A stretch of DNA of 64,000 bases, taken from the NCBI RefSeq assembly GCF_004217335.1, contig NZ_SHMP01000007.1, positions 228,011 through 292,010 of the forward strand, in the 5' to 3' direction. The stretch comes from Natrinema hispanicum. GTDB taxonomy: Archaea; Halobacteriota; Halobacteria; Halobacteriales; Natrialbaceae. Position numbers and translations under genes: made by a program. This document shows positions 51,494 through 59,522 of the stretch, piece after piece. The stretch's first letter is position 1; every line of letters begins with the position of its first letter. The notes below the pieces were generated by a model that made no database searches, was not told the origin of the DNA, and worked only from the letters and a program-made list of their open reading frames with translations.

Positions 51494-51660
51494 GTACTGG
51501 ATGCGAATGTGAGAACACGCTGGGAATTCCTGTTGAGCAAGAAAATACGTCAATGGTTCTGAACAGAGAGCGACGTAACTCGCTGAACGAAGCAGAAATA
51601 ATTCAGCGTGCGGTAGATATATGGCCGATCATATCGTTAGTTGGATGTAGGTGAACACTG

Positions 51661-52227
51661 ATGGACTTGACTGATACTCCCGACGACATTCGTGATTCAA
51701 CTGAGAGTCCACCTGATTTTACCGAATGGGACTCTCCTGAAGAGGTCTTGAAAGGAGGTCCAACACGAGAACGATTGCTCAGTGTTATTTTACAGTTACG
51801 GACTCCAACAAAAGTGTCCAGAATTGCAGAGCAAGCAGACTGCGATACTGAGACTGCAAGGGACTACCTTGAATGGTTCACCTCGATGGGAATGACGCGT
51901 GAGATCTCGGGACGACCTGTGAGATACGAACGCAACGAATCGTATCTCCAGTGGCGCAGAGTTGAGCAAATCCGAGACGAATATTCTGAGGCAGAGATCG
52001 TCAAAGAGCTCAAAGAGACGATGAAACGAATCGAGGAGCATCGTGCCCAGTTCGATGCTGACAGTCCGGAAGACGTGTCTCTCATGGATCGCACCGAGGA
52101 AGCGTCGGTCGAAGAAGTGTGGGAAGCACTGAGTGAGTGGAAAACGCTCAAACAACGCGCAGAGCTGTTAGATACAGCACGTCAGAACGACCATCCCTCG
52201 AGTGGCGGTGCCAAAGTCGATGCCTGA
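51661..52227 (+). CDS. DUF7342-like winged-helix protein, unit N2
   Basis: A 188-residue protein. The winged helix spans about residues 38-90 (RLLSVILQLRTPTKVSRIAE, CDTETARDYLEWFTSMGMTR), followed by the helical region SYLQWRRVEQIRDEYSEAEI and ASVEEVWEALSEWKTLKQRA. It shares with 58441-58968 a YERNESYLQWRRVEQI/YERNDGYLEWQEASQI match. It overlaps its partner gene by eight bases (ATGCCTGA), so the two are translationally coupled. It is a probable antitoxin or regulator. Confidence 0.7.
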   Translation: MDLTDTPDDIRDSTESPPDFTEWDSPEEVLKGGPTRERLLSVILQLRTPTKVSRIAEQADCDTETARDYLEWFTSMGMTREISGRPVRYERNESYLQWRRVEQIRDEYSEAEIVKELKETMKRIEEHRAQFDADSPEDVSLMDRTEEASVEEVWEALSEWKTLKQRAELLDTARQNDHPSSGGAKVDA

Positions 52228-52666
52228 ACGCCGGCCAGTTGACGACGATACTGTCCCAGAGGTCGGTGGCATCGATACCGACATTCTCGAACAAATTGGG
52301 CAGCATCTTGAACGAACCAATCGCTTTTCAGAGACCGTCTTTCAGCCGGAGTACGCACCAAGTTCAGTCGTCGCTGAATACGACATGGGGTACTTTCCAA
52401 CTGCTATCGAGCGTGCGTATCTTCAGGTTCGCTGGTACGAGACAGACGATTTCAACATCCACTACTCTGAACAATACGACACCGGAGACCGCTGGGAGTG
52501 TCGGTGGGACCGCCATCCAAATGATCACAATACTCGCTCACATTTTCATCCGCCTCCAGATGCAGCGACACCAGGGGATGATGTAGAGTATGAGGAAGAC
52601 TGGCGAGATATACTCTCGGACGTACTTGGCGACTTAGACGATCGAATCGAAGCGTTTTGGGAGTAA
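52220..52666 (+). CDS. Partner protein with WDRHPN and HFH motif, unit N2
   Basis: A 148-residue protein. Its core is RAYLQVRWYETDDFNIHYSE, then WECRWDRHPNDHNTRSHFHPP, and a C-terminal helix DRIEAFWE. The spacing of HPNxHN and HFHPP is the same in 58969-59415. Several conserved His and Asp residues suggest metal or RNA binding. With the coupled winged-helix gene upstream, it looks like the effector of a two-gene toxin-antitoxin-like unit. It may be a remote relative of TumE-like proteins, which also show clustered His. Function not shown. Confidence 0.68.
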   Translation: MPERRPVDDDTVPEVGGIDTDILEQIGQHLERTNRFSETVFQPEYAPSSVVAEYDMGYFPTAIERAYLQVRWYETDDFNIHYSEQYDTGDRWECRWDRHPNDHNTRSHFHPPPDAATPGDDVEYEEDWRDILSDVLGDLDDRIEAFWE

Positions 52667-52726
52667 ATCTGACCGCATCTCACTCATATCAGTACATCTT
52701 TGTGAGACTATCTATATTTTCTATCA

Positions 52727-52777
52727 GCGGCGTTGGATTCGAACCCTGTTTGGAAGCACCGGGTGACCCAACGCCGC
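52727..52777 (-). other. tRNA-like inverted repeat
   Basis: GCGGCGTTGG (52727-52736) pairs perfectly with CCAACGCCGC (52768-52777). Read on the minus strand the 51 bases begin like an acceptor stem, contain GGGTTCGAATCC like a T-arm, and end with the other acceptor strand. The anticodon arm is missing, so it is not a tRNA gene. It could be a tRNA-derived attachment remnant or a small structured RNA. Confidence 0.45.
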
Positions 52778-52863
52778 CTTTTGATCGTGACTGACAGAGT
52801 GGAATGACTGTTCGTTGAAAGAGTCTGTGGTGCTGCCAAATAGTCGCCGGAAGTCTGAAGTCC

Positions 52864-53587
52864 ATGGACTTCGAACAAGTGACTATGACTGCTGACGATC
52901 GAATTCGTCCTGACGGCGGGATCGATGCATTAGATCCACCACCAACAGACATTCTGGATGAGGAAACGCTCGAGCCAAAGGCGCTGGCCCAGAATGCGCC
53001 GAAGCTCGAGATAGTGATGCAACTCCTCAACCAGCCAGCACTCGCTCGTGTTTACGTGTATGTCTGCTACTGGGGGCCCGTTTCACCGCCAGAGATCATG
53101 GACGCCCTCGAGCTCTCAAAATCGACGACGTACGAATACGTCGATCAGCTGGTTGACGTTGGGCTCGTTGATCGAGATGAATCGACGCGTCCGCAGCAGT
53201 TGACTGCTGAGCCCCTCATCATTGTCGAGCAGTACGCGCCGATCGTGATCACACCAACAGTCCTGCATGCGCTTGCACTCCAGGAGGTTGACGACGATAT
53301 CGACTACTTCTTGGACCGTTACGGAACTGGAAAACTCATCGCTGCACTAAGGGGTGCAGGGCTCCATTTCGCGGGGAAGACGACCCAGCGGATGGTCGCC
53401 ACCGATATCGATGTTCGGGAGACAGAGGCGATGATGATCATCTATGCGCTTCCAGCCTGCACTCGCTGTTGGGAGAGAACACGACCCGTTCTTCGAGTAT
53501 CTGTTTCCCGATGTCGCCGACCAGATGGAACTTCCTGATCTCGACGGTGCAGATGGTGCCCCAGCGAAGTCAGAGCCGCACGAGTGA
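52864..53587 (+). pseudogene. DUF7437-like winged-helix gene with 3' frameshift
   Basis: The first 200 codons encode a protein with a winged helix at about residues 65-115 (YWGPVSPPEIMDALELSKST, YVDQLVDVGLVDRDES). The frame then breaks near 53450: removing one base restores YALQPALAVGREHDPFFEY and a stop at 53585. In the present sequence the protein instead runs on to a stop at about 53538 with an unrelated basic tail. Haloarchaeal DUF7437-type proteins have this layout. Sequencing error or true mutation cannot be told apart here. Confidence 0.6.
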
Positions 53588-53628
53588 GTCTGTTCGATGG
53601 GCCATGCAAATCTACTATCGGCTGAGAA

Positions 53629-54402
53629 GGACGAACAGTCGTTGGTGTGGACGTGAACGAGGACAACGTGGCTCTGACCGCGCTCTCTGAGGATGGCGTT
53701 GAGGACACGCTTGTCATCGACTTCCCCGAAATCAAGTTCGAGCGTCACCGCTACTTCACGATGCGAAAGCGAGTACAGAACGCGGGGAAAGGTAGTATCC
53801 ACGACACGCTGGAAGGGCGTGAGGAGCGGTTCGTTCGCGACCGGCTCCACAAAGTGTCTCGACATACTGTGGAGTGGAGCCGTCAGTTCGAGAAGACGTG
53901 CATCGTCTTTGAAGACCTCAAAGAGATGCGCGACAGTATCGACTACGGTACCCGGATGAACCGACGCTTGCACCACCTCCCGTTCCGCGCCCTCCAATAC
54001 TACACGTCGTACAAAGCGTCGTTCGAGGGGATTCCGTCTGCATGGATTAACCCCAAGTACACCAGTCAGCGGTGTTCGATATGCGGACACACGGAGCGAG
54101 CGAACCGTTATAAAAAGCGGTTCAAGTGTCGGGACTGTGGGCACCAAGACCACAGCGACCGTGGTGCAAGTGTCAATATCGCCGTAAAAGGCGTGAAGAA
54201 ACTCAATTGGAATGTGCCTGCTCTCAACAGCCTTCCCGTTGTTCGGAAGGTGTCGTTCGAAAGACGGAGTCTTTCGTGATCACGAAAATCGAAGATTTTC
54301 GGACGACGACGGCAGGCATCGGGGGCCGTGGACGCCCCGACCGTGACCCATCCAACCGTTCGAGGCTATCAGGCCGATGGTCGGATGGGAGTGTCCGACT
54401 AA
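53629..54402 (+). pseudogene. tnpB: Truncated and interrupted tnpB
   Basis: Begins near VVGVDVNEDNVALTAL, the first RuvC segment, so the N-terminal domain is missing. The rest follows 32073-33344: FEDLKEMRDSIDYGTRMNRR, a zinc ribbon (CSICGH and CRDCGHQ), and DHSDRGASVNIA with the last Asp. A 50-base insertion made of overlapping palindromes (54258-54301) then breaks the frame, after which the normal end (GRMGVSD, TAA at 54400) follows out of phase. The right-end hairpin is intact at 54413-54435. Not functional as TnpB, though a guide RNA from the end is conceivable. Confidence 0.75.
54258..54301. repeat. Cluster of three overlapping palindromes inserted in tnpB
   Basis: CGAAAGAC-GGA-GTCTTTCG (54258-54276), CGTGATCACG (54275-54284) and CGAAAATC-GAA-GATTTTCG (54283-54301) overlap by two bases each. 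They are absent from the homologous place in 32073-33344, so they were inserted. The unit may be a palindromic mobile repeat. Confidence 0.65.
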
Positions 54403-54412
54403 CCCACGGGAA

Positions 54413-54435
54413 GCCTCGGGGCTTGACCCCGAGGC
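54413..54435 (+). repeat. Right-end hairpin of the truncated TnpB element
   Basis: GCCTCGGGG and CCCCGAGGC form a perfect 9-bp stem with CTTGA in the loop. The stem-loop core is identical to the left-end hairpin at 31916-31936 of the other TnpB element. Confidence 0.65.
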
Positions 54436-54579
54436 GGTTCACGGATTAGCGGACATCATTGGCGATGACCCAGGCGACTCGATGCGATTAATCTGAGTCG
54501 ATCCAGTCGTCTCGTGCGTTCTGTACTACCTCCTAATCTCGGAAGCTTCATCACTCAATACATATACATACATTCAAAC

Positions 54580-54873
54580 ATGTACGATCTCACCAAATTC
54601 CAGCGTGACATCTTATACGTGATCGCCGGCCAAGACGAGCCACATGGCCTCGCGGTCCAAGATGAACTCGAGGAGTACTATGAGAACGAGATCCACCACG
54701 GGCGACTGTATCCGAATCTCGACGAGGTCGTCGACAAAGGGCTCGTCGAGAAAGGCAAGGTCGATCGTCGGACGAACTCCTACACGATTACAGCGCGTGG
54801 CCGACGCGAACTCGAGGCCCGGCGAGAGTGGGAAGAGCAGTACGTCGGTGAGTTACTCTCGAGTTCGGAGTGA
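54580..54873 (+). CDS. PadR-family regulator
   Basis: A 97-residue winged-helix protein beginning YDLTKFQRDILYVIAGQDEP, with EIHHGRLYPNLDEVVDKGLV as recognition region and TITARGRRELEA in the wing. A TATA-like ACATATACATA about 25 bases before the start supports the ATG at 54580. It is a close paralogue of 55061-55333. Haloarchaeal PadR proteins control drug-response and plasmid genes, but the target here is unknown. Both copies sit between mobile elements. Confidence 0.82.
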   Translation: MYDLTKFQRDILYVIAGQDEPHGLAVQDELEEYYENEIHHGRLYPNLDEVVDKGLVEKGKVDRRTNSYTITARGRRELEARREWEEQYVGELLSSSE

Positions 54874-55060
54874 GACGGTTACGACCCTGAGCGTGCATAC
54901 TGAGTCGGCTCCTCGAATGTCGTTCCATTCCGATCACTGTCTCAGGATGTCGTGAACGGAAAGAGAGTCGGCTAGTAATATAAAGAACCGACTAGTTGGA
55001 TCAGCTTACATCTACGTACGTATAGAATAACAAATATCATCTCGCCTGAATGGCTGGGCC

Positions 55061-55333
55061 ATGGACGACCTCACAGGATTCCAACGAGACCTGCTGTACG
55101 TGATCGCGGGCGCTGACCAGCCATCTGGACAGGATGTCAAAGACGAGATCGAGCAGTACTACAGTTCAGAGATCAATCATGGTCGGCTATACCCGAATCT
55201 CGATACGGTCGTGAATAAGGAACTCGTCGAGAAAGGACAACTCGACAGGCGCACAAACTACTACGCAATTACAGACGAGGGAGAGCAAGCGATCGAGGAT
55301 CGTTATGAGTGGGAATCCCAGTACACCGACTAA
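55061..55333 (+). CDS. PadR-family regulator, paralogue
   Basis: A 90-residue winged-helix protein, DDLTGFQRDLLYVIAGADQP, with EINHGRLYPNLDTVVNKELV and RRTNYYAITDEG. About half of the residues match 54580-54873, so the two are an old tandem duplication. It is transcribed separately after 187 bp. The next feature downstream is the left end of an IS200/IS605 element. Confidence 0.82.
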   Translation: MDDLTGFQRDLLYVIAGADQPSGQDVKDEIEQYYSSEINHGRLYPNLDTVVNKELVEKGQLDRRTNYYAITDEGEQAIEDRYEWESQYTD

Positions 55334-55418
55334 TCGAAATCGGAAGCGATTTGGATTCTTGCTTTGCCCTCCCGAATCGGTAAGTACAGTGACGGTACTG
55401 AGCGTTGCTACCGACAGC

Positions 55419-55740
55419 TATCTTAATACAGCGAGAGAATCCCGCCCTTCCGGAGAGTGACGAGTGTTCCGACGTACTGTCGGAACCGAGGAGCGAACAG
55501 GGCGGGAGTGAATCGCGTAAGCTCTGGGCAACAGCCCACTCGGTTTCTCCCTTCTGAATACCCCACGTCACAAGAATTATCTTAATACAGCGAGAGAATC
55601 CCGCCCTTCCGGAGAGTGACGAGTGTTCCGACGTACTGTCGGAACCGAGGAGCGAACAGGGCGGGAGTGAATCGCGTAAGCTCTGGGCAACAGCCCACTC
55701 GGTTTCTCCCTTCTGAATACCCCACGTCACAAGAATTATC
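55419..55740. repeat. Exact tandem 159-bp repeat at an IS200/IS605 left end
   Basis: The sequence from 55422 to 55580 is repeated exactly from 55581 to 55739. Each unit contains ATACAGCGAGAG, an outer stem CCCGCCCT/AGGGCGGG, an inner stem GTTCCGAC-GTACT-GTCGGAAC and GTGAATCGCGTAA. The last and first motifs match the left end of the element at 31902. The tandem copies mean the element has two left ends. Confidence 0.85.
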
Positions 55741-55772
55741 CGTCTTGGGTGTCTCGTATCTGGAGAGGCCAA

Positions 55773-56165
55773 ATGGAGGATCATCTGCAAACCGGGTCGC
55801 ACACAGTATACGCGCTCCAGTATCACTTCGTGACCGTCACGAAGTACCGTGCCGATATTCTCACGGATGAGCGGCTTGAGCGTGTCGCTGAAATCGCCCA
55901 CGACATTGCAGATGACTTCGAGGCTGACATCAAGAACGTGGACGGCGGAACCGACCACGTTCACATCCTGTTTCGGACCAAACCAACCACAGACCTCACG
56001 AAGTTCATCAACTCGCTCAAAGGTGTCACGTCCCGCCGGATTCGGTCGGAGTTTCCCGAAGTGACACAGACGCTCGAAGATGCGTTCTGGCAACCAGGGT
56101 ACTTCCTCGCCACGACCGGCCAAGTGAGCATCGACGTGCTAATGGACTACGTGGACGACCAGTAG
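55773..56165 (+). CDS. tnpA: TnpA, Y1 (HUH) transposase of IS200/IS605 type
   Basis: A 130-residue single-strand DNA transposase. The HUH motif is DHVHIL (within NVDGGTDHVHILFRTKPT), and the nucleophile Tyr is expected in VLMDYVDDQ near the C-terminus, on the helix after GYFLATTG. The start at 55773 is favoured because the protein then begins with the usual THTVYALQYHFVTVTKYR-like strand. It overlaps nothing upstream and ends one base before tnpB. Confidence 0.9.
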   Translation: MEDHLQTGSHTVYALQYHFVTVTKYRADILTDERLERVAEIAHDIADDFEADIKNVDGGTDHVHILFRTKPTTDLTKFINSLKGVTSRRIRSEFPEVTQTLEDAFWQPGYFLATTGQVSIDVLMDYVDDQ

Positions 56166-56166
56166 C

Positions 56167-57363
56167 ATGACCGCGACAACCACGAAAACGCTGGAAGCCA
56201 CGCTCGCTCCGCCGACAGCACACAAAGAGCGGAAACTGTGTGACCTCCTCGAAATCTACCGTGAGGGACTACATGAGGCGTTCGACGCCGGGTGTGACAC
56301 GATGAGTGCAACCAGCGACGTGGTGACGCCTTACGACCTGCCGTATCAGGCGAAAGCAGCGCTGTGCAACTACGTTCCACAACTTCATGACACCTACGAC
56401 GCACAGGAGTTAGACGACAACCACCCGGTTCGGCTCACCAACCAAGCCGCCGAGTTCGACCACTCCCCGGCGCGTGACTACGAGTTCACGTGGTGGGCAC
56501 CACAACCCGGTCGTGGGACGAATTTCTGGATACCGCTTCGTATTAATCCCGCCCAAGAAGGTCTGTGGCACGACCTGGTACATGGGGACGCTTCGGCGGG
56601 CCAGCTCCGACTGCAACGCCACCGCACGTCGTGGACGCTCCACGTCACTGTCGAGTTCCCGGTCAAAGAACCGGACTACGAACCAACCGACGACGACGTA
56701 ACACCAGTGGGATTCGATATTGGTGAAGCCCACCTGCTCGCGGGCTGTGCCTGCGAGCAGGGCACTCCGACTCACCCACTGCTCATCAACGGTGGTCGCG
56801 CTCGTCACCTTCGCAAAGAGATGTTCACGACGCTCAAGCGACTGCAAGAGCGTGACGCCGCAGAGTGGCGGATTGACGAACGATTCGACCACTACCAGAA
56901 CGCACTCACTGACATCATCGAAAAGGCGTCTCGACGTGCCGTTGAGTACGCCTGCGGGTTCGAGAAGCCAGTCCTCGTGCTGGAAGACTTGAGCTACATC
57001 CGCGAAGACCTTGATTACGGTGAGTGGATGAACCGACGCCTCCACGCATGGGCGTTCGCTCGACTCCAACAGCGCATCGAGGACAAAGCACGAGAGGCTG
57101 GACTTCCGGTTAGCTACATTCGACCGGAGTACACGAGTCAGACGTGTCACGAGTGCGGTTACATCGGGCACCGGAACGGCGACGAGTTCCGGTGCCAGAA
57201 CGACGAGTGTTGGATCACAGAGTACCACGCAGACATCAACGCAGCGGTCAACATCGCTGACCGCCACGACCCGTGGGGTGAGAGCCTGCCGCTGAAACCG
57301 GCGGGCGATGACATCTCACGGGATGGGAGCGCCTGTGACAGCGCCACGACCCCCTCCGAGTAG
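56167..57363 (+). CDS. tnpB: TnpB, RNA-guided endonuclease-like protein
   Basis: A 398-residue TnpB of a different subgroup from 32073-33344. RuvC pieces: VGFDIGEAHLLAG (Asp), VLVLEDLSYIRED (Glu), then a zinc ribbon (CHECGYIG and CQNDEC) and YHADINAAVNIA with the final Asp. The catalytic set is complete. It starts immediately after tnpA and ends 83 bases before the right-end hairpin, whose transcript could supply guide RNA. Confidence 0.9.
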   Translation: MTATTTKTLEATLAPPTAHKERKLCDLLEIYREGLHEAFDAGCDTMSATSDVVTPYDLPYQAKAALCNYVPQLHDTYDAQELDDNHPVRLTNQAAEFDHSPARDYEFTWWAPQPGRGTNFWIPLRINPAQEGLWHDLVHGDASAGQLRLQRHRTSWTLHVTVEFPVKEPDYEPTDDDVTPVGFDIGEAHLLAGCACEQGTPTHPLLINGGRARHLRKEMFTTLKRLQERDAAEWRIDERFDHYQNALTDIIEKASRRAVEYACGFEKPVLVLEDLSYIREDLDYGEWMNRRLHAWAFARLQQRIEDKAREAGLPVSYIRPEYTSQTCHECGYIGHRNGDEFRCQNDECWITEYHADINAAVNIADRHDPWGESLPLKPAGDDISRDGSACDSATTPSE

Positions 57364-57445
57364 AGCCAACCACAGCAGATGACGCTCGGAGAGGTCGGGT
57401 CGGAACCCACTGCCGGTAGTTAGCCGGTATTCCCCTGCAGGGAAG

Positions 57446-57465
57446 CCGCGCCGTTCACGGCGCGG
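57446..57465 (+). repeat. Right-end hairpin of the IS200/IS605 element
   Basis: CCGCGCCG pairs with CGGCGCGG around TTCA. It is the recognition hairpin for TnpA at the right end. The following 320 bases to the next small gene (57792) contain no recognisable gene. Confidence 0.75.
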
Positions 57466-57791
57466 AGGATGTCACACCAGCGGGGAAGATGATGCAATCG
57501 CACCTGCAACGGAGGCATCAGCGAGGAACAGTACGAAAGCGAACCATCCCTGAAATTTGTGTTCGGGCGTCCGTATCGATGCGTACACGTACGCGGCCAA
57601 GCTGACTACCATGCGCTGATCAACGAGACATATATCAATAAAGCAACTGGAAATCGTCTTCTCACCTGATCAGTACGCACACGTAGTTACCGGTTAGTAC
57701 AGGCAAAGAAGCTGTCGGTAACTTATAAATTTTCTCGCTAGCCGCCAACAATCACGCATAGATTTTTAAAGACCAGTGACATATTTGTCAT

Positions 57792-57905
57792 ATGGGCCTC
57801 TTAGAGATACTGATGTACCTATGGGCACTTGCCATCATAATCGGTAGTGTCTATACCTTCGTTCAAATGATATTAGGAAAGAGTTCTGTGGGTAACTTTT
57901 TTTGA
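57792..57905 (+). CDS. Tiny membrane protein (37 aa)
   Basis: A 37-residue protein, GLLEILMYLWALAIIIGSVY and so on, that is one membrane helix with a short polar tail. TTTTTAAAG lies about 27 bases before the ATG, fitting a leaderless promoter. It is not in any family I know. It is followed by another small membrane gene. Confidence 0.42.
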   Translation: MGLLEILMYLWALAIIIGSVYTFVQMILGKSSVGNFF

Positions 57906-58016
57906 GAGTGTCAGAGGGTTCATAGAACGTTTCACATACCCACTCTGTGATTACCCGACGAGCGATAAGTACAGCGAATAAATATATAGGTGAATAAATA
58001 TAAATTGGAAACAGGA

Positions 58017-58214
58017 ATGAATTCTTATCCTAAATTCATGCTCGCAGCTACGACAGGGCTATTGATTGGGATTCCACTTTGGATGGCTGTTCTCTACCCT
58101 GAAATGCTCTCTCTCAGACTATTCACAAGTTCCGTATTTTGGGGTATCGTAGCCAGTCTACTACTTGTAATGCTATTCGGGTTTTGGGTCGGCCAGCGGT
58201 CAGAGTACACCTGA
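58017..58214 (+). CDS. Small two-helix membrane protein
   Basis: A 65-residue protein from the ATG at 58017, with two hydrophobic helices (about 7-27 and 34-56) and tail VGQRSEYT. An upstream ATG at 57990 adds nine polar residues. An A+T-rich TAAATATAAA stretch near 57998 supports a promoter. The function is unknown. Confidence 0.45.
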   Translation: MNSYPKFMLAATTGLLIGIPLWMAVLYPEMLSLRLFTSSVFWGIVASLLLVMLFGFWVGQRSEYT

Positions 58215-58440
58215 TGTGCCTCAAAGTGGTCGCTCAATAAGAACATCTACTTACCGGCTGGTTCAATCAAAGCGGGTTGAAATAAATTGTCTGCGGGGCT
58301 TTTTATGACGTGTTCTGATTACTGTGGTTTTACAATTAGCAGCCTGTTTTCTCGGTGTGAGCCCTATGCAGATCGGGTCTCTTCTCACACATATCTGAAA
58401 AATACGAACATATATTGAGCATGGCCGCGTACAGTTAGAT

Positions 58441-58968
58441 ATGTCTGAGTTCGATCCGGCACCTGAATCTGATGCTGCTCAACGGCGGTGGCAAGAGGGT
58501 ACGGACACGTTTGGTCGTGTCTACGATGTTGCCCTTGGAGTGACATCGCCCACCGCGTACACTGAGATTGCAGAGCTTGCCGATTGCTCTCCGAACGCCG
58601 CCAAAAAGCATCTCGAGCGTCTGACCGAGATGGGTATCGTTCGAACAGACCATGATAGTCGCCCTGCGCAGTACGAACGGAATGATGGGTATCTCGAGTG
58701 GCAGGAGGCTAGCCAAATTGCAGATGAACTCTCCATCGACGAGATAATCGACCGCGTGGCAGCACTCGAAGAACAGCTCACAGAGTACGAGGAGCAGTTC
58801 GGAACCACTGACCCGACAGCGGTCTCGGTTGTTGAGCATGACGACCACGAGATGGTTCATGAACGGATGACTGCGATCAGTGAGTGGCAAGGAATCATTC
58901 GAGAGATTCGACTGTACGAACTTGCTCGACAGCTCTCCCAGAACGATGGGCATCTGATTCCTGCCTGA
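58441..58968 (+). CDS. DUF7342-like winged-helix protein, unit N3
   Basis: A 175-residue protein similar to 51661-52227: winged helix about residues 32-80 (TSPTAYTEIAELADCSPNAA, KHLERLTEMGIVRTDHD), then YLEWQEASQIADELSIDEII and AISEWQGIIREIRLYELARQ. Its stop codon touches the start of the partner gene (TGAATG). It probably regulates the pair. The A+T-rich leader and TATAT sequence about 30 bases upstream suggest a promoter. Confidence 0.72.
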   Translation: MSEFDPAPESDAAQRRWQEGTDTFGRVYDVALGVTSPTAYTEIAELADCSPNAAKKHLERLTEMGIVRTDHDSRPAQYERNDGYLEWQEASQIADELSIDEIIDRVAALEEQLTEYEEQFGTTDPTAVSVVEHDDHEMVHERMTAISEWQGIIREIRLYELARQLSQNDGHLIPA

Positions 58969-59415
58969 ATGAGTCGGCCACCATCGGATTCGGCCCCTGA
59001 CTCGACAGGGCCACCGGATCGCCAGACGTTGCGATTGCTCGAGCGACATCTCACATCGGATTCACTCGTCGCCGAGACAGCATTCGATCCAGATTCCTAC
59101 GAGCCGCGACTTCTCAAGGCGTTCCTTGATATGGAGCGATATCCAGAATCAGTCTCAGCAGCCCGGCTCGACATTCGGTGGTTCACGACAGAGGATTTCA
59201 CATTTCATTATGTTGAAGATCACAACGATGGGAGCCGGTGGGAATGTCGTTGGGATCGGCATCCAAACACGCACAATGCCCGGTTGCACTTTCACCAGCC
59301 ACCGGCTGCGAACGACATCACTGATCTTGAACTCCCGTCGTTCCACCCCCTCGAGGTGTACTCGACGGTGCTTACTGCGATCGAGCAGCGTCTCGAGACT
59401 CTTTGGTCTCAGTGA
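58969..59415 (+). CDS. Partner protein with WDRHPN and HFH motif, unit N3
   Basis: A 148-residue protein. The conserved part is ARLDIRWFTTEDFTFHYVED, then WECRWDRHPNTHNARLHFHQ and a final helix AIEQRLETLWSQ, aligned residue by residue with 52220-52666. The His/Asp-rich block is invariant in these two copies and degraded in 50288-50731. The size and pairing suit a toxin or small nuclease. It has no similarity I can place in a named family. Confidence 0.7.
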   Translation: MSRPPSDSAPDSTGPPDRQTLRLLERHLTSDSLVAETAFDPDSYEPRLLKAFLDMERYPESVSAARLDIRWFTTEDFTFHYVEDHNDGSRWECRWDRHPNTHNARLHFHQPPAANDITDLELPSFHPLEVYSTVLTAIEQRLETLWSQ

Positions 59416-59522
59416 AGGTATGTGAGTCTCATTGGCCTCTCGCACACAGTATTTGCGAGGATGTTAGCGGGGTTCTTCCACTGGACGGAACACTCAAACG
59501 CGTCTCGTGAGATGACCCGTGT

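Larger units (their letters stand above)
55419..57475 (+). mobile_element. IS200/IS605 element with tnpA and tnpB
   Basis: The left end is duplicated (see 55419-55740). It carries tnpA (55773-56165) and tnpB (56167-57363), one base apart. The right end has the hairpin CCGCGCCG-TTCA-CGGCGCGG (57446-57465) followed by GAGGATGTCAC, typical of haloarchaeal members. Both genes look intact, so the element may be mobile and could supply TnpA to the tnpB-only relatives. Confidence 0.82.

Noticed and set aside
52727..52777. Complete tRNA gene
   Set aside because: Too short, no anticodon arm and no D-arm. Only acceptor-like and T-arm-like parts are present.
55419..55740. Possible CRISPR array in the tandem repeats
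   Set aside because: Only two units of 159 bp with no spacers. They contain IS200/IS605 end motifs.
55269..56123. 284-codon minus-strand frame across the tandem repeat and tnpA
   Set aside because: Contains an exact internal duplication caused by the 159-bp DNA repeat and is antisense to tnpA. No protein-like signal beyond that.
56410..57267. Long minus-strand frame opposite tnpB
   Set aside because: Mirror of the TnpB gene, which has complete RuvC and zinc-ribbon motifs.
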